NCBI RefSeq assembly: GCF_003576645.1
Contig: NC_044917.1
Coordinates: forward strand, 16,021,300-16,085,299
Direction: 5' to 3'
Source: Ipomoea triloba
Taxonomy: Eukaryota > Streptophyta > Magnoliopsida > Solanales > Convolvulaceae
Length of the DNA: 64,000 nucleotides
The position numbers and the translations under genes were made by a program. The notes below the pieces were generated by a model that saw only the letters and a program-made list of their open reading frames with translations, did not search any database and was not told where the DNA came from. Below, piece after piece: positions 20,197-32,083 of the stretch; the stretch's first letter is position 1; each line of letters begins with the position of its first letter.

Positions 20197-23100
20197 ATTG
20201 AAGCCTTCTTCGTTTGCACCTATCTTGGGCGGCAATGTCATCGTTGGCAGGTTTTTTGGACGCGCGTATGCTTTTGTCCTTGATTAGCTCGGCATATTTA
20301 TCAGTGACCTTAAAGCCCATATAATTGTTGAAGGCTTCGAGGATGTTGTTACCTGCAATGACTCCTCGGTCCCACCAAAATAAGAATTCTGTGGCTGGTG
20401 TTCGTCCCTTTAACGAAGCTTTGATTTGCCTATACCATGATTTCGAAGGCTGCTTTGTATCTGACTTGATACTCTTATTCTCTTCAAATTAGTGTAATGT
20501 TTACCATATTTTCCCTTATTTCCCTCGAGCGGATAAGATCTTCTTCTAGTTGCTTCTTCAACTTCTTATTTTCCTTTTCTTTTCACTAATTTTCCTCACG
20601 AATTGTTTCATTCCTATTCCTCTGATAGTCTTTCCTCTATGCATTGCTACGATTGATCATGTGACGGGGATGTTGTATCCATGAAGTCTTTCACCACCCC
20701 TTTCAACATATGGTTCATAAGAAACCCATTTGCCTTCAGCAGTTTAAGTCATTCTTTGCTTTGAAGAAGATCGCTTGGAATGCTTGTGTTAACGCTGCTT
20801 TCCAGTTGCCCTAAATGGTTGAGCTTCATGAGAGCTTGAGGGTCTGGTAGGCTGATTGTTATGAGAAGCAGGTGGATGATAAGACTGAATGTCTCGGGAG
20901 GTAGGAGTTGGTGGAGGTGCAAGAGACAAATAGTCGAACTAAGGTATATGAGATCTACTGGCATCTCCTCCTCGATCATCTCAGTCTCTCATTTCTTCCA
21001 CCTTTTTGGCATCATCATGAGTCGATGATGGGGCATTAGTCATTGCAAAAATCATCTCTTTAACATCGACTATTTCGCATAGAGTCGATGATGGGGCATT
21101 ACTTGCTCCTTGAGCCCAAATTGGTTATGCTTTATGTAGTGTTGTTCCCTCTAGATCTTTTCTTGGCATGAATGAAGATTGGCCATTCCTTCCAGAACAG
21201 CTTCCATTGAGCATACCATACCTGACATCATCGTGTCGGTATTGTCTAGTGGTTGAGTCAATACTTCTTCAAATGCTTGATTACGAGATGGCGATACAGT
21301 TTGACTCGTGTGAGGGATATGAGTCTCGATGAAGTTCCTAATAGCATTAGCTTCTTGAACAACAGAAGCATTTGTCTCATTAGTTGCCCTATTTGTGTAA
21401 TGGATTGCCTTCCTCTTCTCTTTGAAATGATGTATGTTGTCCTTGGCCATGGCTTGAAAAACTACTAAAATAGATGAAGTATCGTCTATTGGCCTTTGTT
21501 CAGCACCAAATGGCTCAAAGTCGTCTTCGTTTGCCCTAGGTAGCGCATCCCTATTTTCACCACTGCCTAAGCTCAGACTTGGCTGAAAGAAGAATCTAGC
21601 CTTACAAGGCGGATAAACTTGTGCTGATGGAGTAGTGGTTAGCTTGCCCTCAATTCTTAGTACAGCTTCCTCTCGAAGTGAGAATGAACGTTGGCGGCAT
21701 GACACTACTAGAGACAAGTTCCATTTGTGGAATCTCAACATCTCTGGATGGTGAGGGACTTCTCAGTATGTCAACGATTTAAACCGATTTCCTCGGTATT
21801 ACATCCTCTCGAGAAAGAGGGGTTGAATCGACCACTCCTTGGTAAATAACTATTTGCATCTTACTGGTTGCCTCCTCAACTAACTCGGTTGACTCATCGG
21901 TAGTAGATGGTGTTGTGTCCTCGGCCTTTGGAACATCTGATTGATCATTTGATGGTTCGGCCTCAGCAACTGAAGTGTGGTCCACTTCGTCCACCTCGAC
22001 ATCTTCGTCGATTCTGTTTGTTTCTTCTCCTGTCTTCTCGGCCTGATTGTTATGATTACTTGGGCTTGCTTGAGGATTAGGATCAACAAAACCATCTTCA
22101 AAGCGAGAAATCACTTTGGCAAGTGCGAGTTGTTTCTTATGGGATCTGTTAAGGTCAGCAGGAGTTGGAGCGTCATCGTCGACCACTCTACCTTTGCCCT
22201 TGGTAGGATCTCTGTGAGCCATCTTATCCTAAAACACACGATCAATCTCATCAAGTCTTATGGTTACATAGACAAATGATGTGCCCATCCATTCGAGAGA
22301 AAAAACCTCCTCATCCCACATGAGCGATAACCCTTCGCCATGTGCCATTTCTGCCAATTGACAACTCTTTGTAACTGGGCTTGCAGGGTTTCAACACTCG
22401 GGTGCCTTGCCGTCTCGTTAGTTTGTGGAATAACCTAAGTTAATTCTTCATGGACTATTTGATGCGCTAACTCGACATCAGCATAGATAGGACTCTGTTG
22501 TGAAACTAAGTCCTTGGCGGTGGCTGGAACCTTTGCTTCCTCACTGGTCTCACGCACGATCTCGACAATTACCTCGGATGCAGTCGCACTCGTCACCTCT
22601 TTTGTTCGAGCAGGTTTTTGTGGGAGGTTTGGAGTTTGAATTAGATCCGGGATACTTCAAGACTCGTCTTCTTCCCTAACTGGTGTTCTCATCTCCTCAG
22701 TTAGAGTTGTCTCATCCTTATTAACTCGTGTGGTAGGCTTGGTCATACTAACCCCTCGAGCCACATCCACATGAGTTTCTTCCCTCTGGTTGGTGTCGTC
22801 TCAACACTCGGTGCATCCAACACTTTGGTCACCCTTCGAATCTTCCTTAGAACATCAAAGCCTCTGGTTTTGGAAGACTCCTTTTTCTCCTGAGAAAGTT
22901 CGAGTGCCGATCTAGCATTAGTGGCTGGTTAACTCGAGGTGCCATCTGTTTGCTTGGGTTTACGCATTTGGGCTTGGTATATCACCTCGGTTAAGGGAAT
23001 GCCAGGAGAGCTATCAACTCAGACTGGGTTCAAAACATGAGTTTCTACAGTTGGCTGAGCAACATGAACCTCAACAACAACTTCCTCAATTGGAACATCA

Positions 23101-23294
23101 GCCTGAGTGACAGCTGGATCATCAGCTGGAATGGATACAAGGACCTAGATGAGTGGTGAAATAGCAAATGACTTCTTCTTCTTCGAAGTCTTCTTTGTCG
23201 GCTCGGCCTGATCTTTGGTTAGAGCCTTCGAAGTGTCTTTCTTCGAAGCCTTGGTGGGTTCCTTCTGTAGTAACGCCTCAGGTGCCTTAGAAGT
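20197..23294 (-). pseudogene. decayed 3' coding region of the minus-strand Copia element (env-like position)
   Basis: Many minus-strand open stretches separated by stops lie between the Copia polypurine tract and the Athila insertion. The longest are 21151-21741 (196 codons) and 21779-22222 (147 codons, start MAHRDPTKGKGRVVDDDA); a C-terminal piece ending DRCKRRRLQ stops at about 20197. Composition is rich in Ser, Thr, Glu, Lys and Pro. In SIRE-lineage elements an envelope-like ORF occupies this interval between RNase H and the 3' LTR, which is the basis of the call; no domain or membrane segment proves it. It continues across the Athila insertion into 31952-32083. Confidence 0.4.
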
Positions 23295-24533
23295 TGAAGG
23301 ATGTAATTTAGTGGGAGTGAAGGTGAAAGGTGATAAAACGAAGAGTCAAGACTCCCCGAGTGTCGTGTCTCTCAAGGATGGCGAATGGGAACCGAATCTA
23401 TGTTGGCATTTATGAGGTTGAAAGGTAAGAGTTACAAGAATGGATGGGAGTTTTGTTCATGGTTGGGTGAAGGGTTTGAAAGTAAAAGGGATAGAAAATA
23501 TAAAGGATAAAAGGAAAGGGGTGCATGCCAAAGTCAAGCCAAAGGATTGATTATCGTAGGTAGCTTGGAATTGGGTTTCGGGATTGATCTAGGGAGTCAC
23601 GGTCTTTGTATTGAGTGACGTCACACTCAAACTCTCAATCCTCATTCGGTTGAGGCATTTTATCGAACACCTTGCCTACCACTCCTCTCGGGTCTCATCC
23701 TTTCGGATTAAGAGCGGAGATATGGATGATCTAGGCTCGTGAGTGGCCGCTATCGCGCACACACTCACTTCCTACGAGTTTACTACCAATCCCGGCCGGA
23801 AATAGAAGCAAAGACTAAGCAACATCATCCATACAAAACATCAATCATACTCCACAACACCAAGATCATAATATCAAATATAAACATCAATCCATAGATC
23901 AACAAAGGCACACACACCCAACTACTCTACTCTACCATAATAAACATAAATAGAAGCAATAAAATAAAGATTACTTTCAATAAATAAGTCTAGTCTAGCA
24001 ATTCAATGAAAAAGTATGTTACCCAAGGAGTGTTGAGTCTACATCTTCAATCCATCTTCAATCCTAAGATCTAAATTAATCTAATGGAAATTGGGTGTGT
24101 TTTTCCTCCCCTAAATAATAAGAGAATTCAGATCTGAAAGTTGGAAGAGTCCCCCCTACTAAAAATGAGAGAGAAGGGTTTAAATAGCTGGTCAAGGATC
24201 GAATTTCCGCTATTGCCCTACTGGTCTGCTTCCACGCCTGTCACACGCGTGTGGCCTTGCGTGCGAGCTCTCTGGATAAAATCCACGCCTGCTCACACGC
24301 GTGTGAGGGCGCGTGGCAGCCTCCTGCATGATGAATTCTTTGATTGTTGCTTCTTTTGGCCTAAAACTTTGTGGTATCCTTCGGAAATGATTCGAAGTAT
24401 TTTTCTTGAGCTGGATTTGTCAAATAGAAGTTAATTAGAGATTTTATCCATGAAAATGATCATAATTGGGTGTAGGAACATTAAAACGTTATCTAAACAT
24501 GACCCGAAATTTGACTGTTTTTGGCACTTATCA
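23295..24533 (-). repeat. Athila 3' LTR (minus)
   Basis: Minus-strand start TGATAAGTGCC at 24533; end at 23295. Palindromes at 24242-24253 and 24292-24307 precede (on the minus strand) a TATA-like TATTTAAA at 24179-24188. Confidence 0.9.
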
Positions 24534-26181
24534 AAGTTTCCACACTTTAGATCTTGCTTGTCCTCAAGCAAGCGTTCTATCATTTCCTAATCATCTAAGT
24601 GCCAAGAATAGTTAAACGAAGATAGGATAATCAAGAATTCTTGATCAGGTGTGTCGGAAAGGAGCGGGTGAAATTCCCTTCACTATCTACCAAGACTATT
24701 AAGTTTAGGTTAGATAAATGCAAGGAATATACTGAGGAAGCAAATGCTTTTCAAGTGTAGGTTTCAAAGATAACAATCACACTATTCAAATCATGCAATT
24801 ATTGGGGATTCGTCTTCTATTTTATTGGGGCCTAAAAGCCGATCCCACTAGTGGGAACGATGTACACAGCCTTGCCACAAATTTCAACCATACGCCAAAG
24901 CCCCTGTACTGAAAATTAAGTGAGGGCAGGGACACGGACCGCTCATCGCCATGGCTTGGGCGATCACTCTATTTTCTCACCTCCTAGGATAACGTCATCG
25001 GGCTACCCGACTTCACATGGAGATCCATGCCTTTTCGAAGGTCAGTGCAATGGGTGCCCGAATCCTAGCGAGGCGGCTCACCTCCTCTCAATTTTCTCTT
25101 CTCCTAGGAACATTTTAAGTGGACAACCGACTCCAGATATAGCATTCGAAGACTATGGTTGAACACTTCCTAGCGAGAAGGCTTTCCTCGGATTTTATCT
25201 CAGGGAGTGGCCTTTTTGAAAACCTTTATTCACGTTTCACCATAACAACCCCTCATTCCTTTTTCTAGGGATTAGGGATTATTTTCACTCAAATCTCACT
25301 TTAAAGCTCTCGTTTTGCCCCATGTCCTGCTAGATTTAGTTCATTTCCGGGCTTCACAATTTTTATCTTTCTAAAGTCTAAGGGGTGCACACTCCCACTT
25401 CGAGCGATCCTTGACTAAGGTCCCACTAAGATAGAAGACGAAAGACATGCAATCATACAAAATTTTCAAATTTTTGATGGTGGTGTGTGTCACAGATAGC
25501 TTCCGGAGCATATTTCAAACATTTGTTTTGGCATAAAAGTAAGAGTCTTCCTAGATAGTGCAGACAACAACACACTCTTTTATCCTAACATCTTATCAAC
25601 TCAACTGATTACTTATCTAATGCAAAGCATCCTTTCCACACTTTAAAAGTTGACATCGTCCTCGATGTCGCCATGAGGCACGGTAGAGAAAGAGTTGGGT
25701 CAAAGAATTAACTAACAAGGAGCACCTTTCCATACTTTAAAAGTGTTTCCTGGGCTCGGACTAAACTTTTTAATTTTAACACCCAAAAAGATCTTCCATT
25801 AATTGAGAATGTTATACCAGATATTGAGCAACCATCCGTCTTTCAAATGGGAATAGAAAATATACCTTCCGTAGTTCTTCATTTAAGCATTGATCATCCC
25901 TTTTCCTAGACAAAATATTGCATAGAAGATAAAAGATGAAAGATGGAAAGTAAGAATTGTACCTAGTTTGATCATCGTTTGGGTACTTCTCAAGAGTGCC
26001 ACGTTTAACGTCCTTAGCTGGATGAAACGTAGTAGAATAGAGACAAAGTGCTAGTCATAACAAAAACAAAAGAAAACAAATAGAGATAGAATATTGTTTC
26101 AATGCAGATTGTCAATAGTTTAAATAGAAGTTATTTATCCCTTCAAATATCTTGCAAAGGCAAGATTTCCTCAAATGTCTT
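24534..26181 (-). other. Athila 3' non-coding region (minus)
   Basis: Runs from ORF B to the LTR. It holds the polypurine tract (plus 24534-24547), a hairpin CTTGCTTG-TCCT-CAAGCAAG (24553-24572), the conserved block 24822-24970 shared with the other Athila elements, and CCTTTCCACACTTT-type repeats near 25643 and 25726. A GGACGTTAAACGTGGCAC block (minus, about 25990-26012) is a decayed form of the post-ORF hairpin spacer. No gene. Confidence 0.65.
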
Positions 26182-27543
26182 TTAAAATCCCGAGCTGGGT
26201 CCTCTTCTTGCCAACTCTTCTCGCAGAAATGCGATTTGCATGCTCAAATCCTGGATGAGTTCATAGTGTCTTGCGTCCCTTTGTTCCAAGAGGTTTTCAT
26301 GTTCCATGTGCAACTCGTACTGGAATCTTTGCATTGTTTCCCAATTAGTGACTTTTGTGAAGCGTGCTGGAGCTGCAGGGGATGATGGTGACGGGATAGC
26401 ATTTGGGTCGTCTGAAGGTGGTGCATCGTTGGAGACTGAGATGTTCAGAGATAGGGTTGGCGAAGAATGATGTTGATTGTCCGAAGGAGTATGGGTTTGT
26501 TCTCTTGGTGTATTTGGTTTGGGAGATTCTGAGAATGGGAAGGGAGGTGATGGATCGACTCTCTTCTTTGGTTTCTTGGGTAATCTTTTCTTAGTTGCTC
26601 TTGTTCCCGTTCTCATTCGCAAGTTCCGACCGTTTTTTAGTTAAGATAAATCCGTCATAGACAACGGAGTCATGGCTGCGCTGCTCAGAACTTTATTGGT
26701 TTCTTCCATCTTTGCCTGATACCCTAAACCAAGGCACAGTTGAGTGACTAGAGGTCCTACGAACAAAGTAGCAACTTTCTTAGACTGTTGTGCCTTCAAC
26801 CATCTTTTGCACACCACCCCCATGTTCACGGGTGTACTTGTGTCCATGCTCCAAAGTGCAAACAAATCAGTCCTGTAGACTTTTGCGAAGTTCCCTGTGC
26901 GTCCTTCCCAAGATTGAGCAATTATTCGTCGGATAATTCGAATGTCATCTCTTCTGAGTTGAGATTGTAGTGCCCTCGATCCACTCTATTCGACTCCTGG
27001 TTTAGCGATCCTTTTCCAAAAATTCCTTGGAGTTTCGGAGTCACCAAAATCGATTGGAAGTTCTTTGTACCACGTGATCTCTTGGTCCTCCTTGGTATAG
27101 AATCCAAGCAAAATTCCTAGAGTGTTGACTGAGATATGATGAGGTTCATTGAAGAGATTGAACTTGATTGTTGGGCTTTTCAGGTCGCTAGTTTTTCTTG
27201 TAACTTCCAAAGTGGCCACAAATTCGAAGACTGTAGGTATATAAGTTGAGTGGCGCCATCCAAAAATTTTACTCCAGAAGGGTTGATGGATGAGACATGC
27301 TAGCGAGTTTCGACATTGAAAGGGATTCAACGTTGCTAAGTCGATGAATTTCCAACTGGCTATCGGAAGGTAGACCACATATTCAAAACGTCTCTGCTGC
27401 TCTTCCGTTAAGAATATTCTATTTTCTATAGTCCTTTCATTCCTTTCTTCCTTGGGTTCTGCTAGCTCAGTCTCCACCATTGGGGCTTTTCCTTTCCTAG
27501 CCCTTATTTCTTCTTGATTAGCCGTGGATGAGTGTGAAGACAT
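26182..27543 (-). pseudogene. ORF B, Athila ORF-1-like protein, two in-frame stops
   Basis: One frame of about 454 codons from ATG 27543 to 26182, interrupted by TAG at 26986-26988 and TAA at 26641-26643. The core reads LKSPTIKFNLFNEPHHISVN-TLGILLGFY, then FALWSMDTSTPVNMG and FVGPLVTQLCLGLG, matching the ORF B at 14631-16032 in order and spacing. The C-terminal part is rich in Pro/Ser with a terminal charged helix. Start is the first ATG after the predicted intron acceptor. Function unknown; the family is known from Athila elements (PF03078-like). Confidence 0.75.
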
Positions 27544-27546
27544 TTC

Positions 27547-28113
27547 CTAGATATCATCAACGAGATTTGAACAATATATGGACTTATACTTTATAAGAAA
27601 TAACATAGAATTCATCCATTGCATTTACTTCACTCATGCTTCTTTTCAAGAGAATAAACATGTCATATATGGATAATATCATGTAAGATTCAAAAATGGT
27701 CAATATAAGATCAATTTTCTTCCTCTTCTTCTAGCTAGCTAGGAATTGAAAAATGAGAAAGCAATGATCCTTTTGAAATTGACAAAGTAATATGTGGGGA
27801 TTGTCATACTCAAACCCTAATAGACAACAAATTTCTTCATTTCACACTTCTTATTTCCCATTTCATCTTGAATTTCATACAATAAAAAGATATCCACAAT
27901 ACCTAGGGTTTGCAATCTAAACATCAAGAATTTCTCAAATCATGCAATGTTTATCTTCTAATAGCAAATATAGGTTCCGAGCAAGTCCTAGAATCTATTT
28001 CTAAACCATTTCAATCATAAGAAATCATTATGTCGCTACATTCATACAAATATGCCTTTCAAAGAAAATAGATCTCAAAATCTGTAAAGGAAGATAGAGG
28101 GAAGGAATATTAC
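27547..28113 (-). other. predicted leader intron before ORF B (minus)
   Basis: Minus-strand donor AAG|GTAATATTCC at 28113 and acceptor ATCTAG|G at 27547, four bases before the ATG. Length 567 nt, T-rich and without long frames. Same placement as in the other ORF B copies. Confidence 0.55.
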
Positions 28114-28256
28114 CTTTTTAAGAACTTAGGAAGAAGATTCAAGAGATTTGCACCCAAAATTACTTTGGAGAAGCTTAGTCTTACTTTGGAAGAAGTTCTT
28201 AGCTCTTGGGTGAGGTGAAATGAGAGATGGGCAAGGGTTAGAACACATTTGCGCCT

Positions 28257-28411
28257 TATTTACGCAGGTTTTCTGGTGCCCGTCCACGCCACTCACACGC
28301 GTGTGAGTGGGCGTGGCTTGCTTCTAGAAGATTCCCACGCCGGCTCACACGCGTGTGAGCGGGCGTGGCGGCTTTCTGGAGAATTTCCACGCCTACTCAC
28401 ATGCGTGTGAG
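28257..28411 (-). promoter_or_regulatory. internal promoter-like cassette upstream of ORF B (minus)
   Basis: Three palindromes: a 20-bp perfect one at 28290-28309 centred on ACGCGT, GCTCACACGCGTGTGAGC (28343-28360), and one with a single mismatch at 28396-28411. All are framed by CCACGC and GCGTGG. On the minus strand they precede a TATA-like TAAATAA at 28257-28263 and the leader exon. This is the most regular example of the module in the window. Confidence 0.55.
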
Positions 28412-28627
28412 TGGCGTGGACCGTGTTTTGCCTGCCTTCTTCAACTTTTTGCTCATCCCCTTTTGAGTCCGGTTAACATCATTGGCCAGTAAAAACATTA
28501 GTTGAGGGTCATTGTGGTATCGAGAATCTGCTTAGTTAGCAAAAGAAAACTATACGAAAGGCAACATTTACTAAAAAGGAAAATAAATATGAGCCGGTAA
28601 ACTAAAATCTAATTCCTACGAATAACG

Positions 28628-28680
28628 TTGGGACTGCCTCCCAAGTGCGCCTTTGTTTAACGTCTCCTGGCCAGACGTTA
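28628..28680 (-). ncRNA. tandem RNA hairpins after ORF A (minus)
   Basis: On the minus strand TAACGTCT pairs with AGACGTTA around GGCCAGG (28658-28680), then TTGGGA pairs with TCCCAA (28628-28644). The loop of hairpin 1 is identical to that at 11704-11710, while two stem pairs differ by compensatory change (T-A to A-T and T-A to C-G). It begins 6-7 nt after the ORF A stop (28687-28689). Confidence 0.65.
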
Positions 28681-28686
28681 TGCGCT

Positions 28687-30486
28687 CTATCCTTCGAAGC
28701 ACACAGATTTTGGGACCTTACCAAGCGTCCCGTGTACTTTTGCTTCAAGAAATGCCCCAAGATGTAGGACATCCTTGAATTCCCGCGCAAATAAAGGAAG
28801 AACAAGGTGTATATCTGGAAGGTTTGTGGCTTCAAACACTCCCCTTGATTTCTCAAAGATAGTGTGATCTTCCCTTATTTTGTCATTCTCTCTTCCACCC
28901 CTGATGGTCTTGTCAGTTTGATCATAAGGTTGAGACCATATCCCTCCACTGGAAGTCATATCGCTCCCCTCAATTTCCTTGAACAAATCAAACATGAAAA
29001 TTCCCTCCTTATCCATCATCTCTTTCTCACACTCTCTATTCTCATTTCCCCACTCTAATTCTCTAAAAGAGTCACCCTTTTCTTTTTCAGAATATAACAA
29101 AGTAATCTCCCCTTCACTTATCAACTCATCTCGTCCCAAATCATACGATTCATTTTCCAAGAATTTAAAACTATCATATTCATCTTCAAACAAACTAGAA
29201 TCCCTATGATTTCCAAACAATATATCATGATTTACTATAGAGTCATCCTCCCAAAAATTAAAGCAATCATAGTCATAAGTAGTAGAAACATTAACACGTA
29301 GGGAGTCATCTTTACAAGGAGCATGAGTATCTTTATCAAGTCTTTCGCACTCATTGATAAAATTGTCAACAAAGCCTATGGAATCATCCTCCCGGAAATA
29401 AAAACATTCAGTATCATGAGAATATAAATCATTGTTGCATTGTAAAAGGGAGTCATCCACTCGAGTGTCAAAAGTAAATCTATCAAGAGAACATGGACTT
29501 TCGAAAGTAGTAATGCAAGAAGGTTTAGGAATGTTACCATATGTAGGCTCTTGATCTTCCCACACTACTTCGATGTTCTCATCATCGCTCTCCATCTCGA
29601 CCTCCTTTGGATTTTCCAATTCGAAAATTGGAACCTCTTCTAGCACCGGAGCATAACAATGTACCATCCCTTCACTGCCGACTTCTTTTCCAGCGTTTTG
29701 TGGCTCAATCCTTGAATTGGCTTCCGAAATTGGGAGATTCTCTACAAGTGGGTAGTCTATCCGTGATGAACTTGTCCTCATGAACTCTTCCACCATGGCT
29801 AGCATTTTCGTTTCGATCTCCTCGAATGGAAGTCCTTCTTCCCGGAGAGTAGCGAGATAATCCTTTAATTCGCTCCGGATTTCGGCTTTCAAGTTAGCCG
29901 TATCCTCCTTGGCCATTCTTGTGAATACTTCTATTTTCTCTTTAAGAATTTCGATTTCGTTCTTGGCCGGTGGGATATAATCACGAGGATTGGGTATGGT
30001 AAAATACGGATTGGAAGGTGGTGTTTCAAGGTAATGTGTAGGATTGTTTCCTTTAAAAACTTGTGATGGAGATGGGTCATGGTTGTTTGGGTGGGAACTA
30101 TGGAACGAAAATGGCTCGGGAGTATAGCTTGGGTTGATTGTTCTCATCATTAGTGCAAGCTTACTCTCTATGTTTTGGAATATTTCTTTAGAGCTTTCCG
30201 AGTCACTTTGATAAGCGGAGTATTGTGGGGGAAAATTGTTTTGATTCGATGGGATAGGGTGTATGTATGGTGGTGGGTGATGGTTATGTATGTAAGATAG
30301 ATAAGAGGTTGGGTGCGGTAAGTAGCGATATGGAAATGGATAAGGGTTTTGAGGTGGATAGTGATATGTTGGTGTAATGTAAGTATGGGTGGAATGTGGA
30401 TAATATGGATATAGTTGGGGTGGAACATGGTTTAAAGGATTACCCTCATGGTGTGGGCAACCATGGGGATGCATTTGAGCTCTCAT
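28687..30486 (-). CDS. ORF A, intact unknown protein of Athila-type element
   Basis: An uninterrupted frame of about 599 codons. The homologous start by comparison with the copy at 10052 is the ATG at 30474; an in-frame ATG lies four codons upstream at 30486. Roughly residues 1-100 are Pro/Tyr/His-rich (YPYYPH, YHYPP motifs). About 175-245 is helical and coiled-coil-like (IEILKEKIEVFTRMAKEDT). About 280-340 is strongly acidic. About 345-480 holds imperfect repeats around CFYFREDDS, CFNFWEDDS and FKFLENES. The C-terminus is HGTLGKVPKSVCFEG. No gag zinc knuckle, protease or polymerase motif is seen. It sits where gag-pol should be, so it may be a divergent structural protein or an unrelated acquired ORF. 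It is the longest intact frame in the window. Confidence 0.7.
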   Translation of the reverse strand: MRAQMHPHGCPHHEGNPLNHVPPQLYPYYPHSTHTYITPTYHYPPQNPYPFPYRYLPHPTSYLSYIHNHHPPPYIHPIPSNQNNFPPQYSAYQSDSESSKEIFQNIESKLALMMRTINPSYTPEPFSFHSSHPNNHDPSPSQVFKGNNPTHYLETPPSNPYFTIPNPRDYIPPAKNEIEILKEKIEVFTRMAKEDTANLKAEIRSELKDYLATLREEGLPFEEIETKMLAMVEEFMRTSSSRIDYPLVENLPISEANSRIEPQNAGKEVGSEGMVHCYAPVLEEVPIFELENPKEVEMESDDENIEVVWEDQEPTYGNIPKPSCITTFESPCSLDRFTFDTRVDDSLLQCNNDLYSHDTECFYFREDDSIGFVDNFINECERLDKDTHAPCKDDSLRVNVSTTYDYDCFNFWEDDSIVNHDILFGNHRDSSLFEDEYDSFKFLENESYDLGRDELISEGEITLLYSEKEKGDSFRELEWGNENRECEKEMMDKEGIFMFDLFKEIEGSDMTSSGGIWSQPYDQTDKTIRGGRENDKIREDHTIFEKSRGVFEATNLPDIHLVLPLFAREFKDVLHLGAFLEAKVHGTLGKVPKSVCFEG

Positions 30487-30718
30487 TGGCAAGCTTCTAA
30501 TTGATTTTCAATAAAATTCCTGCACAAAGCTTAGCCAACACAAATAATTTTGCAACTAAAAGTAGTTGCAAGTGAGCACAAGATATACAAGGAAATTTAA
30601 GCTCTCTTCTCAAACAAGTAGTGAAGAATAAGAAAATAAAACAAACAAAAAGAAAGCAATTCAAGAACTCTTAACAATCTACTTCAAAGATGTCAACACA
30701 ATTCGAAACCGTTTGCCA

Positions 30719-30736
30719 TCCCCGGCAGCGGCGCCA
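30719..30736 (-). other. primer-binding site, tRNA-Asp type (minus)
   Basis: Minus-strand TGGCGCCGCTGCCGGGGA, one base different from the site at 9788-9805, three bases from the LTR end. Confidence 0.85.
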
Positions 30737-30739
30737 TTT

Positions 30740-31946
30740 TGAAGGATGTAATTTAGTGGGAGTGAAGGTGAAGGGTGATAAAACGAAGAGTCAAGACTCC
30801 CCGAGTGTCGTGTCTCTCAAGGATGGCGAATGGGAACCGAATCTATGTTGGCATTTATGAGGTTGAAAGGTAAGAGTTACAAGAATGGATGGGAGTTTTG
30901 TTCATGGTTGGGTGAAGGGTTTGAAAGTAAAAGGGATAGAAAATACAAAGGATAAAAGGAAAGGGGTGCATGCCAAAGTCAAGCCAAAGGATTGATTATC
31001 GTATGTAGCTTGGAATTGGGTTTCGGGATTGATCTAGGGAGTCACGGTCTTTGTATTGAGTGGCGTCACACTCAAACTCTCAATCCTCATTCGCTTGAGG
31101 CATTTTATCGAACACCTTGCCTACCACTCCTCTCGGGTCTCATCCTTTCGGATTAAGAGCGGAGATATGGATGATCTAGGCTCGTGAGTGGCCGCTATCG
31201 CGCACACACTCACTTCCTACGAGTTTACTACCAATCCCGGCCGGAAATAGAAGCAAAGACTAAGCAACATCATCCATACAAAACATCAATCATACTCCAC
31301 AACACCAAGATCATAATATCAAATATAAACATCAATCCATAGATCAACAAAGGCACACACACCCAACTACTCTAATCTACCATAATAAACATAAATAGAA
31401 GCAATAAAATAAAGATTACTTTCAATAAATAAGTCTAGTCTAGCAATTCAATGAAAAAAGTATGTTACCCAAGGAGTGTTGAGTCTACATCTTCAATCCA
31501 TCTTCAATCCTAAGATCTAAATTAATCTAATGGAAATTGGGTGTGTTTTTCCTCCCCAAAGGGGAAGGAATAATAAGAGAATTCAGATCTGAAAGTTGGA
31601 AGAGTCCCCCCTACTAAAAATGAGAGAGAAGGGTTTAAATAGCTGGTCAAGGATCGAATTTCCGCTGTTGCCCTACTGGTCTGTTTCCACGCCTGTCACA
31701 CGCGTGTGGCCTTACGTGGGAGCTCTCTGGATAAAATCCACGCCTGCTCACACGCGTGTGAGGGCGCGTGGCAGCCTCCTGCATGATGAATTCTTTGATT
31801 GTTGCTTTTTTTGGCCTAAAACTTTGTGGTATCCTTCGGAAATGATTCGAAGTATTTTTCTTGTGAAAATGATCATAATTGGGTGTAGGAACATTAAAAC
31901 GTTATCTAAACATGACCCGAAATTTGACTGTTTTTGGCACTTATTA
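30740..31946 (-). repeat. Athila 5' LTR (minus)
   Basis: Palindromes at 31697-31708 and 31747-31762 and a TATA-like TATTTAAA (minus) at 31634-31643. The terminal TG of the element start has become TA (plus TTA at 31944-31946), a point mutation at the LTR tip that would impair integration. Confidence 0.88.
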
Positions 31947-31951
31947 GAAGT

Positions 31952-32083
31952 CGTGGCTTCTTTCACAGCCAGAGTAGATGGTGCTCCTTTTGCTACCGAA
32001 ATCTTTGACTTCTTCTTTGAAGGTGGAGGGGCTACTAAGGCACAAGCTTTCCTCTTCTTGTAGCCTGGGGGCTTAGACCTCAT
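31952..32083 (-). pseudogene. N-terminal piece of the Copia 3' coding region
   Basis: A minus-strand frame starting MRSKPPGYKKRKACALV, rich in Lys, Ser and Ala, runs to the Athila target site GAAGT. Across the insertion the frame continues in register at 23294. This shows that the Athila element split a single older reading frame. Confidence 0.45.

Larger units (their letters stand above)
23295..31946 (-). mobile_element. second non-autonomous Athila-type element, complete ends
   Basis: LTRs at 30740-31946 (5' in element sense) and 23295-24533 (3') are flanked by perfect GAAGT duplications (23290-23294 and 31947-31951). A tRNA-Asp-type primer site, ORF A, hairpins, promoter-like cassette, leader intron and ORF B occur in the same order as in the element at 8513-18379. 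The 5' LTR lacks about 48 bp present in the 3' LTR near 24402-24450 and has an extra GGGGAAGGAA-type insertion, so this copy is older. No pol frame is present. It interrupts the Copia 3' coding region. Confidence 0.92.
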
